The notes: generated from the letters alone by a model not told the origin. A stretch of 64,000 nucleotides of DNA from JAHEKD01 sp965204695 (GCA_965204695.1 OZ242007.1:1-64000); one strand, 5' to 3'; positions 1 to 9,316 are shown, counted from the first letter of the stretch. Made by a program: numbers and translations.

Positions 1-105
1 AATCACCATACCCAAAATGGCAGTTGCAAAAACCCATTTATACCGGGCGACATAAGATAACAAGCGCTTATAAATATAAGCGCCTGAATGGTTTGAGTCA
101 GACAT
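1..105 (-). CDS. msbA: MsbA-like lipid A export ABC transporter (N-terminal 35 residues)
   Basis: The first 35 codons of a gene run off the left window edge. They begin at ATG 105 and are open throughout. The peptide starts MSDSNHSGAYIYKRLLSYVA and continues into a hydrophobic stretch. A Ser-rich head followed by 'IYxRLLSYV...Y' and a first membrane helix is the usual start of gammaproteobacterial MsbA, the inner-membrane ABC exporter that flips lipid A-core. No ATPase domain is visible, so another ABC exporter of the same fold is possible. It lies on the same strand as, and 79 bp downstream of, the small secreted-protein gene. Confidence 0.6.
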   Translation of the reverse strand, partial: MSDSNHSGAYIYKRLLSYVARYKWVFATAILGMVI

Positions 106-184
106 TAGATTGGCCTAAAAAGGCATATCGCTTTTAACATGAGCGATATTTTACATTCTCAGCTGATTCGAGCGTTAACTATTG

Positions 185-643
185 TTATCTGTAAAACAGA
201 TATTTAGTGACTTGTAAGGACTCTTTATCTACCCAGAATTTGGTAGTTTGTCCATAGGTGATGTTAGTCACACCTTCAGGTGTATTATCAACAATCTTTT
301 GAGGTAACAATAATGCACTGAATAAAATGATGTAAGCATCACCGGATTCAGTCATGCCGATCCGATAATGCTTTAATTCTTTTTGTTGAATGGTTAAGTC
401 TTCAATATTTTGAAACGACTCATAGGCTGCTTCCCATGCGCGAAAATAAATCGCAGGAATGAATTTATTTTGCGACTGAGCAGACAAAAAATCGTCTTCG
501 GAAATACCCTCGCAAACATACCCATCTTTTAATGTGCAATTTACGACCTGTGTCTCGGCGTATTTTCTTACTTCTGCAGTATTATCTTTTGCCATCACAC
601 TAAAACTCAAGATACAACCAATTAGACAAAGTAGTTTTTCCAT
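185..643 (-). CDS. Small exported protein of unknown function, downstream partner of the DUF4329 gene
   Basis: A 152-residue protein I do not recognise. Residues 1-18 form a typical Sec signal peptide (basic start, hydrophobic core, cleavage after VMA), so the product is probably periplasmic. The mature part has only two cysteines (C36 and C44), which could form a disulfide, and a C-terminal half rich in alternating hydrophobic residues. The ATG lies 5 bp behind the stop of the DUF4329 gene, which implies co-transcription and probably translational coupling. A short exported protein directly behind a toxin-like C-terminal domain suggests an immunity protein or inhibitor, but this is inference from position only. 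Confidence 0.7.
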   Translation of the reverse strand: MEKLLCLIGCILSFSVMAKDNTAEVRKYAETQVVNCTLKDGYVCEGISEDDFLSAQSQNKFIPAIYFRAWEAAYESFQNIEDLTIQQKELKHYRIGMTESGDAYIILFSALLLPQKIVDNTPEGVTNITYGQTTKFWVDKESLQVTKYLFYR

Positions 644-648
644 CTAAT

Positions 649-2028
649 TTAGTTAGCGATAGGCCGAACAGTGCGAATATTTCCAGTTTCTACGTCGTGA
701 TGTTTCATCAACCCACCTGGTGTACCTAGATAACCGTCAACTCCAGACGCCCTGTCAGCTCGTAGATCTTGTGGAGAAAAATTCTCGTTATCGAAACGAG
801 GATCAGGTCCACCATGTGTATGATATGAAGCAGCTCGTTGAGTTCCATTAGGAATAGCTACATCACCTATGTTAATGCTAGCCACATTTCCAAGCTTAGG
901 TTCTGTTGCACCATAAGTTCCATTAGGGTTTCGATAAATCCAGCCACCATGCTCACGATTTAACCTGACTGATTCTGGGTTAATCTGGTTTAAGACTTGA
1001 AAAGCCGCATCATCCTGGGCCTGGTTCAACACAAATTCATCTTTACTATCACTACCCGAACTGGCTATTACAGCACCTGCAACTACAGCAGCTCCGATTA
1101 CAGCCATTTTATTAATACCAGTTGATTGGGCTTCAGCTTCTTCTTCAGTTTCATCCAAATTGAATAGCGGTTTTGGTTTGCCCCATTCACCCGAAAATGT
1201 AAACATGAAAGCCAAATCATCTTCTTCCCGGCTTAGAGGATTATTCGTCGATTCAACAGCGAAACCAAATTTTCCAGCTTTTACGAAAGACACGGGTGCA
1301 GTGACCGAAAATGTCTTTGAATGAGCACCATTATTACGACTTAGTTGTCGGTAACCCAAGTTGAAGTTTCGAATACTTGTGGCGAACTCAATGCTTCTGC
1401 CAATTGATTCGCCGCCACGTTGGAAGTTCATTAAAGTGGTGGATAAATTTTTTCCAACATAACCAAAGTAGTTTGCTTGCCTGTCTTCTAGGCGATCAGC
1501 CTGTACGGTTGATGAGCCAAAATACAAAGTTGATCCGCCTTTAAACTGATACCCCGCATTAGCGCCATAATAATCAAATTTTACGGCGCTACCGCCATGA
1601 ACAAAATATGGATCTATACCGGTAAACGTGTTATTGGTTTTAACAAAATTTTCAGCTTGCCCCACGGTTGCTCCAAAACGCCAGTTGCCCACTGAGAAGA
1701 TGGAGCCTAAGTGTTGTTCGTTGCGTGAGATTTCAGTTGAAAAATATAATGCAGAAGAATTTGTTAGATCGCTGTTATTTGTAAATCTAAGTCCTTTATA
1801 ACTTTGATCTCGATTAAAAACGTCGGTAACTTCTTGATGGTCGTTTTGTAAGTAGGACAGTGTTTGTTCATTACCAAATCGATCAAATTTCGAGCTTGAT
1901 GCTGTAAATTGTTGTGACAGTTGTGAGCCTAATAATGCTGTCTTGGTTGATGCTGTATTCCACTCAGCCTGGCTTGTTAAAGTTAACCCTAAAGCAAGAC
2001 AAGCAGTAATAATTTTTAGTTTTTGCAT
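649..2028 (-). CDS. Exported protein with barrel-like N-terminal region and C-terminal DUF4329 (JAMM-like) domain
   Basis: A 459-residue protein with a signal peptide (residues 1-21, cleavage after SQA). Residues about 30-290 are rich in alternating aromatic and polar residues with many Gly and Asn, resembling an outer-membrane barrel or autotransporter-like domain. A glycine/alanine hydrophobic segment (308-325) follows. The C-terminal 100 residues match the DUF4329 pattern, with E359-H-GG, then YHTHG (H403, H405) and FSPQD (S418, D421). This spacing resembles the E...HxH...SxxD metal site of JAB/JAMM hydrolases. DUF4329 is found at the tips of polymorphic toxins (family knowledge). Whether this protein is a toxin, a surface peptidase or a degraded effector cannot be settled here. 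A small exported protein follows 5 bp downstream. Confidence 0.7.
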   Translation of the reverse strand: MQKLKIITACLALGLTLTSQAEWNTASTKTALLGSQLSQQFTASSSKFDRFGNEQTLSYLQNDHQEVTDVFNRDQSYKGLRFTNNSDLTNSSALYFSTEISRNEQHLGSIFSVGNWRFGATVGQAENFVKTNNTFTGIDPYFVHGGSAVKFDYYGANAGYQFKGGSTLYFGSSTVQADRLEDRQANYFGYVGKNLSTTLMNFQRGGESIGRSIEFATSIRNFNLGYRQLSRNNGAHSKTFSVTAPVSFVKAGKFGFAVESTNNPLSREEDDLAFMFTFSGEWGKPKPLFNLDETEEEAEAQSTGINKMAVIGAAVVAGAVIASSGSDSKDEFVLNQAQDDAAFQVLNQINPESVRLNREHGGWIYRNPNGTYGATEPKLGNVASINIGDVAIPNGTQRAASYHTHGGPDPRFDNENFSPQDLRADRASGVDGYLGTPGGLMKHHDVETGNIRTVRPIAN

Positions 2029-2052
2029 GTTAGCAGTGCCCTCAGTAATAAA

Positions 2053-3804
2053 CTATGATGCAGAGTTTATCTCAAAATAATCAATAATTATCTGCAAAGT
2101 TTGTGAATTATTGTATCGATTTGTATCCAGGCTATAGACAGCCTGGATAGAATTGATATCCAGATGAGGCATATCAAAGTAAAGATCGACATTAAATGCT
2201 ACGGCATTGATTGTTGTTGTATCATCGTTTTTACATTTAAGTTTTAATCGTAAATGGTTGCCGTCTTGACCTATTGGGTTGCATTCAACCACAGTGAATT
2301 CATTGTCAAATTTTGGTTTATCGAAATTAACGCCCCATGGTCCAGAGTTTCGAATTAGATTCTCAATTTCGATGTTAAATTGGTCTAAACTTAGTTTTCC
2401 ATCTGAGTAAATTTTTGCGGCTCGTCTTTTACCATTTAATAATTTGAAGATTTCTTTTTCGAAACATGTTTGGAATAGCGTGAAATCATCTGCTTTTATG
2501 CTCAAACCCGCTGCCATCGCATGACCGCCAAACTTTTTAATCAAATCAGGTTTTTTTGAAGAAATTGATGTCAATACATCGCGAATATGCACATCAGGAA
2601 TTGAACGTGCCGAGCCTTTTAAACTGCTATTGTCACTAGCGAAAACGACGCTGGGTAGATTGAAACTGTCTTTAAGTCTGGAAGCGACTAATCCAACTAT
2701 TCCTGGATGCCAACCTTCATCATATAAACAAATACTAAATTTATCAGTCGTATCAATGGCATTAACCTGTTGATTGAAGATGCTTAGAGCTTGTTGATTA
2801 CTAGACTTCAGCTCGGCCTTTCTCTGCTCATTGATTTGATTAAGTTTCTCCGCATAACTGGCTGCCGTTTCATCATTTTGGCTCAATAAACATTCTACTC
2901 CTATAGACATGTCATCAAGACGACCGGCAGCATTGATTTTGGGGGCAACTTTGAATGCAATATCTTCGCTTGTAGTGTATTCAAAATTACAGTTTGACTG
3001 CTCAAGCAACACTTTTAACCCTGAGTTACACTTTCCTTGTTTGATTCGTTGCAATCCCTGATGAACTAGCAATCGATTAATATAATCAAACGGTACTACA
3101 TCAGCGATAGTGCCAAGCGCAACTAAATCCAAGTAATCAGCCATAGAAGGTTCTTGCAGAGCGTTTTCTACAAACCAATTTTGCTGACGCAAATATGCTC
3201 TTAATCCCAGCATCAGATAAAAGGCGACACCTACCCCGGCTAGCGATTTGGCCGGAAAAGGATCCCCGTGTAAATTAGGATTTATTATTGCATCAGCTTG
3301 TGGCAGTTCATCAGCAGGCAAATGATGATCAGTGATAATAACGCTAATACCATATTCATGTGCCAGTTTCACGCCTTCAAAACTACTGATTCCATTATCA
3401 ACAGTTATTAGTACATCAGGTTGGTGAGCCTGAATGACTTCAACAACTTGGACACTTAAACCATATCCGAATGTCATTCTGTCGGGGATAAAATAGGCAA
3501 CATGTTTGAAACCAAAAGATTCCAATGACAACTTAGTCAATACAGTGCTGGTTGCACCATCTACATCATAATCACCTACTATTAATATATTGGCGTCTGC
3601 CAGGGCAGCTTCATATAAAATCTCACTGGCTTCACTCATGCCAATTAACAAATCAGGTCTGGGGAGGTTTTTAAGGCTGTAATCGAGTTGTGAGACCGAC
3701 TTTATGCCGCGATTGGCATAAATGCGGTTTATTAGAGGATCTAGTGAAGGCTCAGACAGATTGCTCAGCGGTTGCCGCCGAACAATCTGTTTATTTTGAA
3801 TCAT
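2053..3804 (-). CDS. recJ: Single-stranded-DNA-specific 5'-3' exonuclease RecJ
   Basis: A 583-residue DHH-family nuclease, close to the usual length of about 577. RecJ degrades single-stranded DNA 5' to 3' in RecF-pathway recombination, mismatch repair and stalled-fork processing. Visible DHH-phosphoesterase motifs are GDYDVDGATST near residue 77, VDNGIS, TDHHLP, and the DHHA1-type GGHAMAAG near residue 425; a C-terminal OB-like region follows. The ATG start (MIQNKQIVRRQP) matches the family. It lies 36 bp downstream of sucD on the same strand. The small gap contains a short AATCATC/GATGATT inverted repeat but no clear terminator. Confidence 0.97.
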   Translation of the reverse strand: MIQNKQIVRRQPLSNLSEPSLDPLINRIYANRGIKSVSQLDYSLKNLPRPDLLIGMSEASEILYEAALADANILIVGDYDVDGATSTVLTKLSLESFGFKHVAYFIPDRMTFGYGLSVQVVEVIQAHQPDVLITVDNGISSFEGVKLAHEYGISVIITDHHLPADELPQADAIINPNLHGDPFPAKSLAGVGVAFYLMLGLRAYLRQQNWFVENALQEPSMADYLDLVALGTIADVVPFDYINRLLVHQGLQRIKQGKCNSGLKVLLEQSNCNFEYTTSEDIAFKVAPKINAAGRLDDMSIGVECLLSQNDETAASYAEKLNQINEQRKAELKSSNQQALSIFNQQVNAIDTTDKFSICLYDEGWHPGIVGLVASRLKDSFNLPSVVFASDNSSLKGSARSIPDVHIRDVLTSISSKKPDLIKKFGGHAMAAGLSIKADDFTLFQTCFEKEIFKLLNGKRRAAKIYSDGKLSLDQFNIEIENLIRNSGPWGVNFDKPKFDNEFTVVECNPIGQDGNHLRLKLKCKNDDTTTINAVAFNVDLYFDMPHLDINSIQAVYSLDTNRYNNSQTLQIIIDYFEINSAS

Positions 3805-3840
3805 TAATTAAGTAATCATCAATCAGCGGTAAGATGATTC

Positions 3841-4719
3841 CTATTTGAGTGCTTTTTTCATCAAAGCACCAATTTCTGCCGGATTACGGGTTACACGAAT
3901 ACCGCATTCTTCCATTACGCTGATTTTTTCCGCGGCTGTACCCTTGCCGCCGGAAATAATGGCGCCAGCATGGCCCATGCGCTTTCCTGGAGGTGCAGTA
4001 ACACCGGCGATGAATCCAACTACTGGCTTGGTCATATTGTCTTTGACCCAACGAGCACATTCTTCCTCGTCTGTACCACCAATTTCTCCACACATGACCA
4101 CCGCCTCTGTAGTGGGATCTTCGTTGAACTTTTTTAGTACATCGACATGTTTGAATCCATTCACCGGATCGCCGCCAATGCCAACACAAGTAGATTGACC
4201 AAGACCGAGTTTGGTAAGTTGATCAACGACTTCATAAGTTAAGGTGCCTGAGCGTGAGACCACACCAATGGCTCCCTTTTTATGGATATAACCGGGCATA
4301 ATACCAATCTTGATTTCATCAGGAGTGATAACGCCGGGGCAGTTTGGTCCCACTAAAAGTGTCTTTTTGCCCCGCATCTTGTAGCGAGTCATCACCATGT
4401 CTTTGACCGGTACTCCTTCAGTTATACAAATCACCAAGTCAAGCTCGGCATCAACAGCTTCATCTATTGCCGCTGCCGCGTATGGAGGCGGTACATAAAT
4501 AACCGAGACATTGGCGCCTGTCTGTTCTTTGGCTTCAGCAACGGTATCATAGACAGGAATATCCTCATAAACTTGACCGCCTTTACCCGGAGTTACTCCG
4601 GCAACAAAACAGTCTTTGCCCATTGCATATTCAATACAATTCTTGGTATGGAACATGCCCGTTTTTCCTGTCATGCCCTGAGTCATGACACGTGTGTTTT
4701 TGTCAATCAAAATAGCCAT
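3841..4719 (-). CDS. sucD: Succinyl-CoA synthetase alpha subunit
   Basis: A 292-residue alpha subunit of succinate-CoA ligase, which makes ATP or GTP, succinate and CoA from succinyl-CoA in the TCA cycle. The CoA-binding Rossmann part starts with GMTGKTGMFHTKN, and the phosphorylated catalytic histidine lies in MGHAGAIISGG near residue 250. The start codon overlaps the sucC stop by one base (TAATG), with a GGAGGTG ribosome binding site inside the end of sucC, so translation of the two subunits is coupled. The usual neighbours sucAB are not adjacent; recJ follows instead. Confidence 0.98.
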   Translation of the reverse strand: MAILIDKNTRVMTQGMTGKTGMFHTKNCIEYAMGKDCFVAGVTPGKGGQVYEDIPVYDTVAEAKEQTGANVSVIYVPPPYAAAAIDEAVDAELDLVICITEGVPVKDMVMTRYKMRGKKTLLVGPNCPGVITPDEIKIGIMPGYIHKKGAIGVVSRSGTLTYEVVDQLTKLGLGQSTCVGIGGDPVNGFKHVDVLKKFNEDPTTEAVVMCGEIGGTDEEECARWVKDNMTKPVVGFIAGVTAPPGKRMGHAGAIISGGKGTAAEKISVMEECGIRVTRNPAEIGALMKKALK

Positions 4720-5888
4720 TATTCACCTCCATTAGCAGCGTTAACTACTGCTTCAGCGGCTTCTGCCATGGTTCCCGCTGAAGTGATTTCCAGTCCTGAC
4801 TCAGCCAGTATCTTTTTGCCTTTTTCTACGTTGGTGCCTTCAAGACGCACAATTAGCGGCACCGAAAGATTAATCTGATTAGCTGCAGCAACCAACCCTT
4901 CTGCGATTACATCACAGCGCATAATGCCACCAAAAATGTTCACTAAAATTGCCTTAATGTTTGGGTTCTGCAACATGATTTTGAAGGCCGCAGTAACTTG
5001 ATCTTCTGTGGCCCCGCCACCAACGTCTAGGAAATTAGCCGGTTCACCGCCATAAAGCTTGATGATATCCATGGTGGCCATAGCTAGACCGGCACCGTTA
5101 ACCAGACAGCCGATGGTGCCATCAAGAGAAATGTAGCTTAGGCCATATTCTGAGGCTTCGATTTCGGCCGGATCTTCTTCGTCCAGATCACGATACTCCA
5201 TAATATCCGGATGACGAAACATGGCATTGCTGTCAAAATTAAATTTGGCATCCAGCGCAATAACTTTATCGTCACCAGTCACGATTAGTGGGTTAATTTC
5301 AGCTAGTGAGGCGTCTTTTTCCCAAAATACGTTATACAAGTTGACTAACAATTCTGCGCCCTGGCCTACAGCACTATCCGGAATACCTATATTTGTTGCC
5401 AGTGTTTTAGCTTCGTCTAAGGAAAGTCCTTGTGTAGGGTCGATAGTGACTTTATGTATTTTTTCAGGTGTATTAGCGGCAACTTCCTCAATATCCATAC
5501 CGCCTTCGGAACTGGCCATCATCACCACCCGTTGTTTGGCTCGATCTATTACCAGGCCAATATATAATTCATCTTTAATATTAGCGCCTTCTTCTATTAA
5601 TAAACGCTTGACTTCTTTACCATCAGCACCCGTTTGGTGGGTGACTAAATTCATTCCCAGAATGTCATCGGCATAACTGCGTACCTCATCCATGGATTTG
5701 GCAACTTTTACACCGCCGCCTTTACCGCGTCCCCCGGCATGAATTTGGGCTTTTACCACCCATATATCACCCCCTAAACTTTCGGCGGCACTCACGGCTT
5801 CATCAACTGAAAAACAGGCGATTCCTTTAGGGGTTGGAACGCCGTATTCACGCAACAGTTCCTTACCCTGATATTCATGGATATTCAT
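4719..5888 (-). CDS. sucC: Succinyl-CoA synthetase beta subunit (ADP-forming)
   Basis: A 389-residue ATP-grasp subunit, the family's standard length (388). It pairs with SucD and holds the nucleotide site. Visible signatures are MNIHEYQGKELL at the start, the glycine-rich HAGGRGKGGGVK in the ATP-grasp domain, and NIFGGIMRCDVIA in the C-terminal CoA-ligase domain. It is the first gene of a two-gene sucCD unit. About 120 bp separates it from the upstream sulfurtransferase gene, which is enough room for its own promoter. Confidence 0.98.
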   Translation of the reverse strand: MNIHEYQGKELLREYGVPTPKGIACFSVDEAVSAAESLGGDIWVVKAQIHAGGRGKGGGVKVAKSMDEVRSYADDILGMNLVTHQTGADGKEVKRLLIEEGANIKDELYIGLVIDRAKQRVVMMASSEGGMDIEEVAANTPEKIHKVTIDPTQGLSLDEAKTLATNIGIPDSAVGQGAELLVNLYNVFWEKDASLAEINPLIVTGDDKVIALDAKFNFDSNAMFRHPDIMEYRDLDEEDPAEIEASEYGLSYISLDGTIGCLVNGAGLAMATMDIIKLYGGEPANFLDVGGGATEDQVTAAFKIMLQNPNIKAILVNIFGGIMRCDVIAEGLVAAANQINLSVPLIVRLEGTNVEKGKKILAESGLEITSAGTMAEAAEAVVNAANGGE

Positions 5889-6005
5889 TATGTGTCCTCT
5901 TGAATGGTCTTATTTAGCTCAGCTCGTCTCTTGAGGGAGGCAATTATAGCCGTTTATGCTGAGAATTTGCAGATTGTTGAAAGCGTTACAATCTATCCAG
6001 AATAA

Positions 6006-6851
6006 TCAGTCACTTAGTTCAGTTTCAATGGGTCTTCTATGATCAGTAATCCATTCGCTCCATGAACCAACATATAGTTTTCCCATATTAAGCCCAGCAT
6101 GTTTCCTCGCTAACATGTTATGGCAGGCTGTTACACCAGAACCACACATTGAAATGACTTGCCCGATATTATCATTGCCTTGGTGCAAATTGAGTAACTG
6201 ATCAGGTTTTAGAAAATTTCCTTTGCTATTCAGATTATTATCAAATGGAATATTCTTGGCAGTAGGAACATGTCCGGCAATCGGATCTATCGGTTCTTTT
6301 TCTCCACGATAACGAATATTTGCTCTGGCATCGAATAAATGTGTACTACTTTTTGAAATTAGGTGCTCAATTTGTTCGGTACTTATCCATAAATTATCGT
6401 CATAGCTAGCCACGAAATCTGTTTTTGTAGCTTTGATTTCATCTTGGGTAAGTTTATGACCTGCTTCAGTCCAAGCCTGGATACCGCCATCTAACAAAGC
6501 CGCATTTTCAATTCCGGCCCACTTACACATCCACCATAAGCGGGCAGCAATTGCCCCGCCTGCATCATCATAAACTACTATTTGACTATCCTTATCTATA
6601 CCCCAATGTTGTAACTGATTTTGGAAGATGGTCTTATCTGGTAGCGGATGCCGACCAGTGGTGCTTGTTAGAGGTCCCGCAAGTTGTTTATTTAAATCAG
6701 CATATTGACTATTTGGAATATGCCCGCTTTTAAATTGCTCGAACCCCAAATACGGTTTCATCAAGTTGAAACGGCAATCGAACAAACGTAAGCTTGGATC
6801 GCTAATGATTTGATTAAGCTGATTAGCTGAGATTAAAGTTGAATAGGACAT
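6006..6851 (-). CDS. sseA: 3-mercaptopyruvate sulfurtransferase (SseA-type double rhodanese)
   Basis: A 281-residue two-domain rhodanese. The inactive N-terminal domain contains VVYDDAGGAIAARLWWM. The active C-terminal domain carries CGSGVTA, the loop that distinguishes 3-mercaptopyruvate sulfurtransferases from thiosulfate sulfurtransferases. It moves sulfur from 3-mercaptopyruvate to cyanide or thiol acceptors in the cytoplasm. I chose ATG 6851 (MSYSTLIS). An in-frame TTG at 6860 would add three residues and neither start has a strong ribosome binding site. It appears to be monocistronic, upstream of sucCD on the same strand. Confidence 0.9.
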   Translation of the reverse strand: MSYSTLISANQLNQIISDPSLRLFDCRFNLMKPYLGFEQFKSGHIPNSQYADLNKQLAGPLTSTTGRHPLPDKTIFQNQLQHWGIDKDSQIVVYDDAGGAIAARLWWMCKWAGIENAALLDGGIQAWTEAGHKLTQDEIKATKTDFVASYDDNLWISTEQIEHLISKSSTHLFDARANIRYRGEKEPIDPIAGHVPTAKNIPFDNNLNSKGNFLKPDQLLNLHQGNDNIGQVISMCGSGVTACHNMLARKHAGLNMGKLYVGSWSEWITDHRRPIETELSD

Positions 6852-6996
6852 ATTAGCCAAAGTTTGCTATTCCGATGTCAGGATTATAGTTCGATCAAAT
6901 GATTTTTAATTATAGCGGTATTTGGAATTTTTGCGTAACTTGGTGATTGCGAATTTCACCGAATATTTGTTAAGTAGTAATTAGATACAATGAAGA

Positions 6997-7347
6997 TTAT
7001 CTCGCAATATTAAGGGCTGTTTCTAGTTCTAATTTGACGTTTTCAATAGCCTCTAGTTTTATATTCCAATAGCCTTCGAACGGAGTGCTTAAATCTAGTA
7101 AGGTCATAAAAATAGAAGTATAGAAAGCAGGTAGTAGAAACACATAAACATATTCTACGGATGGTTTTCCCGTCGCATCACCAAAGAAAGATGCTACCAT
7201 TGCAACAGACATTGCGAAAATTATGACTAAGAGGAAAGGAGACATCCGTTTTTCAATGCAGACATGCCGTCTTGATCTCAAAATATAGACTCTGTTTATT
7301 GATTTCATAATTTCTTCTAATGCAATAAGGTCATTTTTATCGATGGG
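6997..7347 (-). pseudogene. 3' part of a membrane-protein gene split by an insertion sequence (resembles DUF4239/bestrophin-like)
   Basis: This is the 116-codon distal part of a gene whose first 231 codons lie at 9392-10084. The frame is open from the insertion junction at 7347, though a start-like ATG exists at 7308. The peptide has two membrane segments (SPFLLVIIFAMSVAMVASFF and a second around VYVFLLPAFYTSIFMTLL). They are followed by LDLSTPFEGYW, resembling the 'LDxPFxG' element at the end of DUF4239 proteins. Removing the element and one copy of the GTCT duplication joins both parts in frame (...EIGNLD + PIDKNDL...), giving a 347-residue protein. Function is unknown and the family match is only by eye. 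Confidence 0.75.
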
Positions 7348-7351
7348 GTCT

Positions 7352-8103
7352 TGATCTGCCCCTTAAGTTGGTACCAGTTTAGAAGTTAGTCTCTGGTTAG
7401 GGTTACAGGTTTCCCTTCAAGAAGGGCTGGAACGTAGTGTAAGCAATTCTTGAAGGGTTTGGCAAGATCGTCTGCGGGGCTGGTGGTCGATAACCTAGCG
7501 ATGAGTGTGGTCGAATTGTGTTGTAATGGACCCGCCATCGCTCAACCAGCACTTGTGCTTCAGTCAATGTATAAAGCACTTCACGATCCAACAGTTCATC
7601 ACGTAGCTTGCCATTGAAACTTTCATTGTAACCGTTCTCCCAGGGAGAACCGGGTTCAATAAATAACGTTTTAACTTTCATTTTGGTTAACCATTCACGT
7701 ACAGCCCTGGCCGTGAATTCGGACCCATTATCGGAGCGAATATGATCAGGAATACCACGTGCCATGAATAACTGTTCTAGAGCGTTGAGTACACTAGCAC
7801 TGTTCAGACGTCTCTCAGTAATAATCGCCAGACATTCTCGGGTATATTCATCAATGATGGTTAACAGTCGATAAGCACGACCATCATCCGTAAGATCTTG
7901 AACGAAGTCATAGGCCCAGACATGATTCTTCCAACTCGGTCTTAATCGAACACACGAGCCATCATTGAGCCATAGTCGACCTCGTTTGGGTTGTTTACTC
8001 GGTACTTTTAGCCCCTCACGTCGCCAGATACGTTCTACACGTTTATGATTTACACACCAACCCAGATACAGTTTTAACAGTGCAGTAATACGGCGATACC
8101 CAT
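7352..8103 (-). mobile_element. Truncated IS3/IS407-type copy (orfB end only)
   Basis: This is the terminal part of an older IS copy, beginning with the end TGATCTGCCCC and stopping exactly where the second copy starts (the junction is ...ATACCCAT, then TGATCTGCCCC at 8104). It contains a partial orfB frame from 8103 down to 7403 that is still open. It encodes all three catalytic acidic residues (YDF, SDNG, NESFNGKLRDELL) but has no start or orfA. It differs from the adjacent full copy at many third codon positions, so it is not a recent tandem duplicate. Confidence 0.85.
7403..8103 (-). pseudogene. Truncated IS3-type transposase OrfB
   Basis: A 5'-truncated transposase frame of the rve integrase family. 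It is open from the copy junction to a stop at 7403 and includes WCVNHKRVERIWRREGL, the catalytic D in WAYDFVQD, RSDNGSEFTA and GYNESFNGKLRDELLDRE. It ends with PFLKGNL, shorter than the neighbouring copy's tail (PFLKGNCNPNQILTS). It lacks OrfA and the frameshift signal, so it should not be expressed as a transposase by itself. Confidence 0.85.
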
Positions 8104-8129
8104 TGATCTGCCCCTTAAGTTGGTACCAG

Positions 8130-9041
8130 TTAAGAAGTTAGTATTTGGTTCGGGTTACAGTTTCCCTTCAAGAAGGGCTGGAACGTAGTGTAAGCAATTC
8201 TTGAAGGGTTTGGCAAGATCGTTTCCGGGGCTGGTGGTCGATAACCTAGTGATGAGTGTGGTCGAATCGTGTTGTAATGGATCCGCCATCGTTCTATCAG
8301 CACCTGTGCTTCAGTCAGCGTATAAAACACTTCACGATCCAGCAATTCATCACGCAACTTGCCATTGAAGCTTTCATTGTAGCCGTTTTCCCAGGGTGAA
8401 CCGGGTTCGATGAATAGCGTTTTAACCTGCATTTTATTTAACCATTGGCGTACTGCCTTGGCCGTGAATTCAACACCATTATCTGATCGAATATGATCGG
8501 GAATACCCCGTGTCATGAATAACTGTTCTAAAGCATTGAGTACACTCGCACTGTTCAAACGCCTCTCGGTAATAATCGCCAGACATTCTCGGGTGTATTC
8601 ATCAATGATCGTTAATAACCGATAAGCTCGACCATCATCGGTACGATCTTGAACAAAATCATACGCCCAGACATGATTCTTCCAACTCGGCCTCAATCGA
8701 ACACACGAACCGTCATTGAACCATAGTCGGCCTCGTTTGGGTTGTTTGCTCGGTACTTTTAGCCCCTCTCGTCGCCAGATACGTTCCACACGTTTATGAT
8801 TGACACACCAACCCAGATACAGTTTTAACAGTGCAGTAATACGTCGATACCCATAACGGCCAAACTCACTCGCCAATTGAATGATATCCGCTGTCAGTGC
8901 CGCTTCATCGTCTTTGACAATACGCTGATAACGTTGGGTGGAACGCGGTTGACCAATTACTTGACAGGCTCTGCGTTCAGATACACAAAGCTGCTCACGA
9001 ACATGATCAACACATAAACGGCGACGCTCCGGGCTTAATAC
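8130..9041 (-). CDS. IS3-type transposase OrfB (made by -1 frameshift)
   Basis: The catalytic integrase-fold half of the transposase, about 303 codons in the -1 frame relative to orfA. Read-through occurs at the heptamer GGGAAAG (9041-9047, minus strand), where G-GGA-AAG fits the X-XXY-YYZ slippage rule, just before the orfA stop at 9035. The HTH_21-type segment (FGRYGYRRITALL...) is followed by the DDE triad: D in WAYDFVQDRTDD, D in RSDNGVEFTA, and E in GYNESFNGKLRDELL. The product cuts and joins the element's ends as an OrfAB fusion. An internal TTG at 8876 could initiate a shorter OrfB. Confidence 0.9.
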   Translation of the reverse strand, partial: VLSPERRRLCVDHVREQLCVSERRACQVIGQPRSTQRYQRIVKDDEAALTADIIQLASEFGRYGYRRITALLKLYLGWCVNHKRVERIWRREGLKVPSKQPKRGRLWFNDGSCVRLRPSWKNHVWAYDFVQDRTDDGRAYRLLTIIDEYTRECLAIITERRLNSASVLNALEQLFMTRGIPDHIRSDNGVEFTAKAVRQWLNKMQVKTLFIEPGSPWENGYNESFNGKLRDELLDREVFYTLTEAQVLIERWRIHYNTIRPHSSLGYRPPAPETILPNPSRIAYTTFQPFLKGNCNPNQILTS

Positions 9042-9316
9042 TTTCCCGACAACGCTTCCTCTAGGATTAATTTATCCAACGTTAAATCAGACACCGCTTT
9101 GCGAAGACGTGCATTTTCCTTCTCTAAATCCTTCATCTGACGAACTTGGTTCACTTGCATACCGCCATACTGTTTGCGCCAGCGGTAGTAGGTTTGCTCT
9201 GTAATACCGCACTGGCGGCAACTCTCGGAAATGGTGTGACCTTGAGCATGATGAATTTCCACTTCACGCAGTGTTTTGATAATGGTCTCAGTTGGGACAC
9301 GTTTACCTTTAGGCAT
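9035..9316 (-). CDS. IS3-type transposase OrfA (DNA-binding)
   Basis: A 93-residue HTH_Tnp_1-type protein. The helix-turn-helix is around ISESCRQCGITEQTYYRWRK, followed by a leucine-zipper-like coiled coil (LEKENARLRKAVSDLTLDK). OrfA binds the element's ends and supplies the N-terminal part of the OrfAB fusion. The start MPKGKRVP has a usable ribosome binding site (AAAGGAGCC) upstream. It ends with ...LSGKY just after the frameshift heptamer. Confidence 0.92.
   Translation of the reverse strand: MPKGKRVPTETIIKTLREVEIHHAQGHTISESCRQCGITEQTYYRWRKQYGGMQVNQVRQMKDLEKENARLRKAVSDLTLDKLILEEALSGKY

Noticed and set aside
3845..5676. Plus-strand reading frames opposite sucC and sucD
   Set aside because: They lie wholly antisense to conserved TCA-cycle genes, have no ribosome sites and no recognisable protein features; they are coding shadows.
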